Shown here piece after piece: positions 61,027 through 64,000 of a stretch of DNA of 64,000 nt. Made by a program: the position numbers and the translations under genes. The DNA lies in contig CAWCTH010000008.1 of NCBI GenBank assembly GCA_963798445.1, positions 496,001-560,000 on the forward strand, read 5' to 3'. The stretch is from DASXAI01 sp963798445 (GTDB lineage: Bacteria > Actinomycetota > Acidimicrobiia > Acidimicrobiales > Ilumatobacteraceae). Position 1 is the stretch's first letter; each line of letters opens with the position of its first letter. The notes beneath the pieces are model-generated. The model did not search any database and had not been told where the DNA came from. It saw nothing but the letters and a program-made list of their open reading frames with translations.

Positions 61027-63198
61027 TCAGTGCGAGAAGCGGATGTTGGGCAGGCGTCTGGCGAGCCAGCCGGGCAGCCACCAGCTGCGCTCGCCGAGCA
61101 ATCCCATGAGCGAGGGAACGAGCATCATGCGGATGACGGTGGCGTCGAGGAGCACGGCTAGGGCGAGGGTGATGCCGAGCTCGGTCGGCGGGATTGGCCC
61201 GGTGACGCCGAAGGCGATGAACACGACGATCATGATGAGCGCGGCGTTGGTGATGGGCCGGCCGGTGCGGGCGATGCCTTCGCGCACGGCGAGCTGGGCG
61301 TCGCCGGTGGCGTCGTAGCGTTCCTTGATGGCGGCCAGCAGGAACAGCTGGTAGTCCATCGACAGCCCGAAGAGCAGGGCGAAGAAGAACAGCGGTGCCC
61401 ACGCATCGACGAAGCCTTGCGGTTCGATGCCGATGAGGCTGGCGCCCCAGCCGTGCTGGAACACGAGGGTGGCGAACCCGAAGCTGGCGGCCACGCCGAG
61501 GAGGTTCAACAGGAGCGACGATACGGCGATCGTGAGGCTGCGGAACACGACGAGCAGGAGCACGAAGGCGACGGCCATGATGACGGCGACGGCGAGCGGA
61601 GCGCGGCCGGTGAGCGCGGCGGTGAGATCGTGGTTCTGCGCCGCGGGACCACCGACGAGTGCGCCGGGCACGCTGGCGTCGAGTTGGGTGCGCAGGCGGC
61701 CGACCAGTTCAGAGGTCTGTGGGTCGTCGACTGCGGTCTTGGGCGTCACCCGAATGGCGACGCGGCCATCGGCGGCGGGCGGTGCGGCGACGCGGGCGTC
61801 GGCCACGTTGGTGTCGGCGATGGCGGCGGCGAGGACAGCCGGAGCGTCGCTACCGGGTGCGGTGATGAAGATGGGGGCGGCGACGCCCGGACCGAAGGCG
61901 GTGGTGACCATGTCGTAGCCGTCGCGGCTGGAGTTGCCTTGGTCGACGACGTGGGCGCCGGGCATGCCGAGCCGCATGCCGAGGGCGGGCCCGGCCAGTA
62001 GGAGGAGCAGGGCGAGGCCGGCGGCGAGGGTGCGGCCAGGGCGCTTGAGGGCAGCGCCGGTCCAGCGCGCCCATCGCCCTTCGGCGGCGCGGTCGGGGTC
62101 CTTGGTCTTGGCGACGAGGACCCGGTCGCCGAGTGCCACCAAGACGGCGGGCAAGAGGGTGAGCGATGCGGCGGCGGTGGCCACGACGGCGAGGATCATG
62201 CCGAGGGCCATCGACCGGAAGACCATGACGGGCACCAAGAACACCGCGGCGAGGGAGAGCACGACGGTGAGGGCGGACAGGAACACTGCCTTACCGGCGG
62301 TGGTGAGCGTGTTGGCGATGGCGTCGAGCGCATCGTGGCCGTCCTCGCGCTCTTCCCGGTAGCGGGAGACGATGAACAGGCTGTAGTCGATGCCGACGGC
62401 GAGACCGATCATCATGGAGAAGTTCATCGACCACACCGACAGTGGTGTGGCCACGTTGAGCACATGGAGGGCGGCCCAGCCGACGAAGATGCCGGCTACT
62501 GCCAGGAGCAGGGGGATGCCGGCGGCGATGGCCGAGCCGAACGCGATGAACAGCAAGATGAGAGTGGGTAGGCCCGAGACGAGCTCGGCGAGGTGCAGGG
62601 CGTGCTCGTTCTCGGCATTGAAGTCACTCCAGACCGCCCATTCGCCGGTGACCTTCGCCGTCGCACCAGCGGGCAGCGCGACCGATCTCACATGGTCGAT
62701 CAGCTTCCCGGCCGACACCGGAAGGTCGGCGTCCTGGCTGGCAATGAGCTGGACTGGCACCAGCGCGGTCTGCCCGTCGGGGGAGATCAGACCGGTGTCG
62801 GCAGGTGCCGAGAGGGGATCGACGACCGAAGCGGCGCCGGGTGCGCCTTGTAACGAGGCGACCAACGATTGCAGACCGGCCGGGTCCTGGGCGATCGACG
62901 AGCTTTGGTGGTACGCGACCACGGCGGCTTCGGCGCCGGCCTGAGGGAAGTCGCGCCGCAACTCGTCGCGGACCCGCTGCGCGGTCGAGCCCTGTGCCTC
63001 CCAGCCCGCGCCCGACAGCGATCCCGAAACGGTCAGTGCCAGGGGGGCGGCCACCACGATCACCGCCACCCAGACCAACATCACGAGCCGGCGCCGCCGA
63101 CCGGAGAAGCGGGCCAGGCGGGCGAACCACGCCTGCTTGGTGCCGGAGCCCGGCTCAGGCCCGCCCTCGGTGGACGGCGAGGCATCGGTCAGGGTCAT
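61027..63198 (-). CDS. MMPL family transporter
   Basis: A 723-residue RND-superfamily membrane protein from ATG 63198 (MTLTDASPSTEGG); the frame is open slightly further upstream. Two MMPL repeats are visible: helix 1 at residues of about 35-58 (LVMLVWVAVIVVAAPLALTV), an extracellular loop, then helices containing SMMIGLAVGIDYSLFIVSRY, where the Asp and Tyr are proton-relay residues. The second repeat has FALLFGLSMDYQLFLLAAIK. MMPL proteins export lipids, glycolipids or small hydrophobic molecules. The divergent SQR and two CstR-type operators suggest it is induced by sulfane sulfur; the cargo is unknown. Confidence 0.9.
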   Translation of the reverse strand: MTLTDASPSTEGGPEPGSGTKQAWFARLARFSGRRRRLVMLVWVAVIVVAAPLALTVSGSLSGAGWEAQGSTAQRVRDELRRDFPQAGAEAAVVAYHQSSSIAQDPAGLQSLVASLQGAPGAASVVDPLSAPADTGLISPDGQTALVPVQLIASQDADLPVSAGKLIDHVRSVALPAGATAKVTGEWAVWSDFNAENEHALHLAELVSGLPTLILLFIAFGSAIAAGIPLLLAVAGIFVGWAALHVLNVATPLSVWSMNFSMMIGLAVGIDYSLFIVSRYREEREDGHDALDAIANTLTTAGKAVFLSALTVVLSLAAVFLVPVMVFRSMALGMILAVVATAAASLTLLPAVLVALGDRVLVAKTKDPDRAAEGRWARWTGAALKRPGRTLAAGLALLLLLAGPALGMRLGMPGAHVVDQGNSSRDGYDMVTTAFGPGVAAPIFITAPGSDAPAVLAAAIADTNVADARVAAPPAADGRVAIRVTPKTAVDDPQTSELVGRLRTQLDASVPGALVGGPAAQNHDLTAALTGRAPLAVAVIMAVAFVLLLVVFRSLTIAVSSLLLNLLGVAASFGFATLVFQHGWGASLIGIEPQGFVDAWAPLFFFALLFGLSMDYQLFLLAAIKERYDATGDAQLAVREGIARTGRPITNAALIMIVVFIAFGVTGPIPPTELGITLALAVLLDATVIRMMLVPSLMGLLGERSWWLPGWLARRLPNIRFSH

Positions 63199-63271
63199 CG
63201 AGTGTCTCCTCACATCAGCATCGTGGGCCGACCCGGGTCTGGGTCGAGTGCCTGCACGATGAAGCCTAACT

Positions 63272-63287
63272 ATACCCCACCCGGTAT
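63272..63287. promoter_or_regulatory. CstR-type operator 2 (MMPL/SQR divergent gap)
   Basis: ATACCCCACCCGGTAT: arms ATACC and GGTAT, six-base spacer, in the gap between the divergent MMPL (start 63198) and SQR (start 63380) genes. Same layout as the site before the sensor gene, including the TTGC that follows. Confidence 0.72.
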
Positions 63288-63294
63288 TGCAAGC

Positions 63295-63310
63295 GTACCT
63301 GTGGGGGTAT
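63295..63310. promoter_or_regulatory. CstR-type operator 3 (MMPL/SQR divergent gap)
   Basis: GTACCTGTGGGGGTAT: arms GTACC and GGTAT around six bases, centred 23 bases from operator 2. Two adjacent sites in one divergent gap suit one operator per promoter or cooperative binding. Confidence 0.66.
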
Positions 63311-63379
63311 ACGAGAGATGCAGCGGCCCAGGACCTTTGGTCCTACCGCTGGAGGCGGCGCCGTGCGCATGTCTTGCTC

Positions 63380-64000
63380 ATGACCGCTCGCATCGTCGTC
63401 CTCGGTGCCGGCACCGGCGGCACCTTGACCGCCAACCGGCTGCGACGCTCGTACTCACCCAGCGAGGCCGAGATCACGGTGGTCGACCACGACGACCGCC
63501 ACGTGTACCAGCCGGGTCTCCTGTTCGTTCCGTTCGGGCTCACCCACGTCGAGGACATCATCCGGCCCCGGCGCCGCCAACTGCACAAGGACGTCACGTT
63601 CATCGAGTCCGGCATCGACCATGTCGACATCGAGGCCGACGAGGTTCATCTCGACAACGGGGACACGCTGTACTACGACGTGCTGGTCGTCGCCACCGGC
63701 GCGAGGTTGGTGCCGGAGGAGACCGACGGGCTGACCGGGCCGGGGTGGATGGAAACGGTCTTCACGTTCTACACGCCCGAAGGTGCCGCTGCCCTGAGCG
63801 CGGCGCTGGCGACCTTCGACGGCGGCCGGCTGGTGGTCAACGTGGTCGACATGCCGATCAAGTGCCCGGTGGCTCCCCTCGAGTTCTGTTTCCTGGCCGA
63901 CTGGTACTTCACCGAGCGCGGCATCCGCGACCAGGTGCAGATCACCTACGCCACGCCTCTCGACGGCGCCTTCACCAAGCCGATCGCGTCGCAGCAGCTC
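63380..64000 (+). CDS. sqr: Sulfide:quinone oxidoreductase-like FAD protein (N-terminal part)
   Basis: The first 207 residues of a gene that runs off the window. MTARIVVLGAGTGGTLTANR is the FAD motif, VVDHDDRHVYQPGLLFVPFG binds the flavin ribose and adenine, and LVVATGARLVPEETDGL is the second glycine region. MPIKCPVAPLEFCFLADWYF contains the conserved Cys of SQR enzymes. Type II NADH dehydrogenases lack this KCPxAP motif, so SQR is preferred. It oxidises sulfide to sulfane sulfur at the membrane and passes electrons to quinone. Two CstR-type operators lie 70-108 bases upstream, fitting induction by persulfide. Confidence 0.88.
   Translation, partial: MTARIVVLGAGTGGTLTANRLRRSYSPSEAEITVVDHDDRHVYQPGLLFVPFGLTHVEDIIRPRRRQLHKDVTFIESGIDHVDIEADEVHLDNGDTLYYDVLVVATGARLVPEETDGLTGPGWMETVFTFYTPEGAAALSAALATFDGGRLVVNVVDMPIKCPVAPLEFCFLADWYFTERGIRDQVQITYATPLDGAFTKPIASQQL

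Noticed and set aside
1..64000. tRNA, rRNA, CRISPR, insertion sequences or phage genes
   Set aside because: Searched by eye for T-arm sequences, regularly spaced repeats, transposase or integrase motifs and found none that hold up.

Overview
The window reads as a chromosomal piece of a high-GC actinobacterium, most likely an acidimicrobiia-type lineage. This is inferred from gene content and very high GC at third codon positions, not from a marker gene. Actinobacterial signs include the MSMEG_4193-like phosphatase followed by DUF3090, F420-linked oxidoreductases of the luciferase-like class, Thr/Pro-rich exported linkers and GTG starts. No rRNA, tRNA, CRISPR array, insertion sequence or phage gene was seen.

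Layout. 1-8 kb: phosphatase/DUF3090, UdgB uracil-DNA glycosylase, a badly frameshifted F420 hydrogenase beta-type gene, acyl-CoA dehydrogenase, secreted CHRD protein, SDR, TMEM175 channel, Dabb protein and an F420 oxidoreductase. 8-18 kb: aromatic catabolism, with a Rieske oxygenase and an almost complete 4-hydroxybenzoate/protocatechuate route (pobA, pcaH, pcaG, pcaB and fused pcaL) around a MetE-like methyltransferase. 18-22 kb: copper control (csoR-copA) and a FhuF-like protein. 22-31 kb: Baeyer-Villiger monooxygenase, F420 oxidoreductase, HsaA/acyl-CoA dehydrogenase-like protein, NlpC/P60 hydrolase, VOC, SDR and a membrane HTH protein. 31-37 kb: HIT, DinB and a two-component system whose 11-bp repeat boxes recur before a PAP2 phosphatase. 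37-43 kb: CPH-type copper ATPase, His-tailed EamA transporter, ATP-grasp-like protein, cytochrome b-like protein and gene remnants. 43-50 kb: GH63-like glucosidase, disulfide reductase, amidase and an ECF sigma/anti-sigma pair. 50-59 kb: sugar epimerase and glycosyltransferases, then a molybdenum block (membrane Mo-oxidoreductase, modABC, a PadR-Mop fusion regulator and a molbindin). 59-64 kb: zinc-ribbon membrane protein, a CstR-like persulfide sensor, an MMPL transporter and a sulfide:quinone oxidoreductase that runs off the end.

The strongest regulatory observations are three operators with the same ATACC-N6-GGTAT layout linking the CstR-like sensor to the MMPL transporter and the SQR; a PadR-Mop fusion regulator facing modABC; a roughly 50-bp repeat found four times, each time between converging genes; and a hairpin repeat flanking a cupin gene. 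At least ten otherwise normal genes carry single-base frameshifts. Many of these are probably assembly errors, so gene ends should be read with that in mind.
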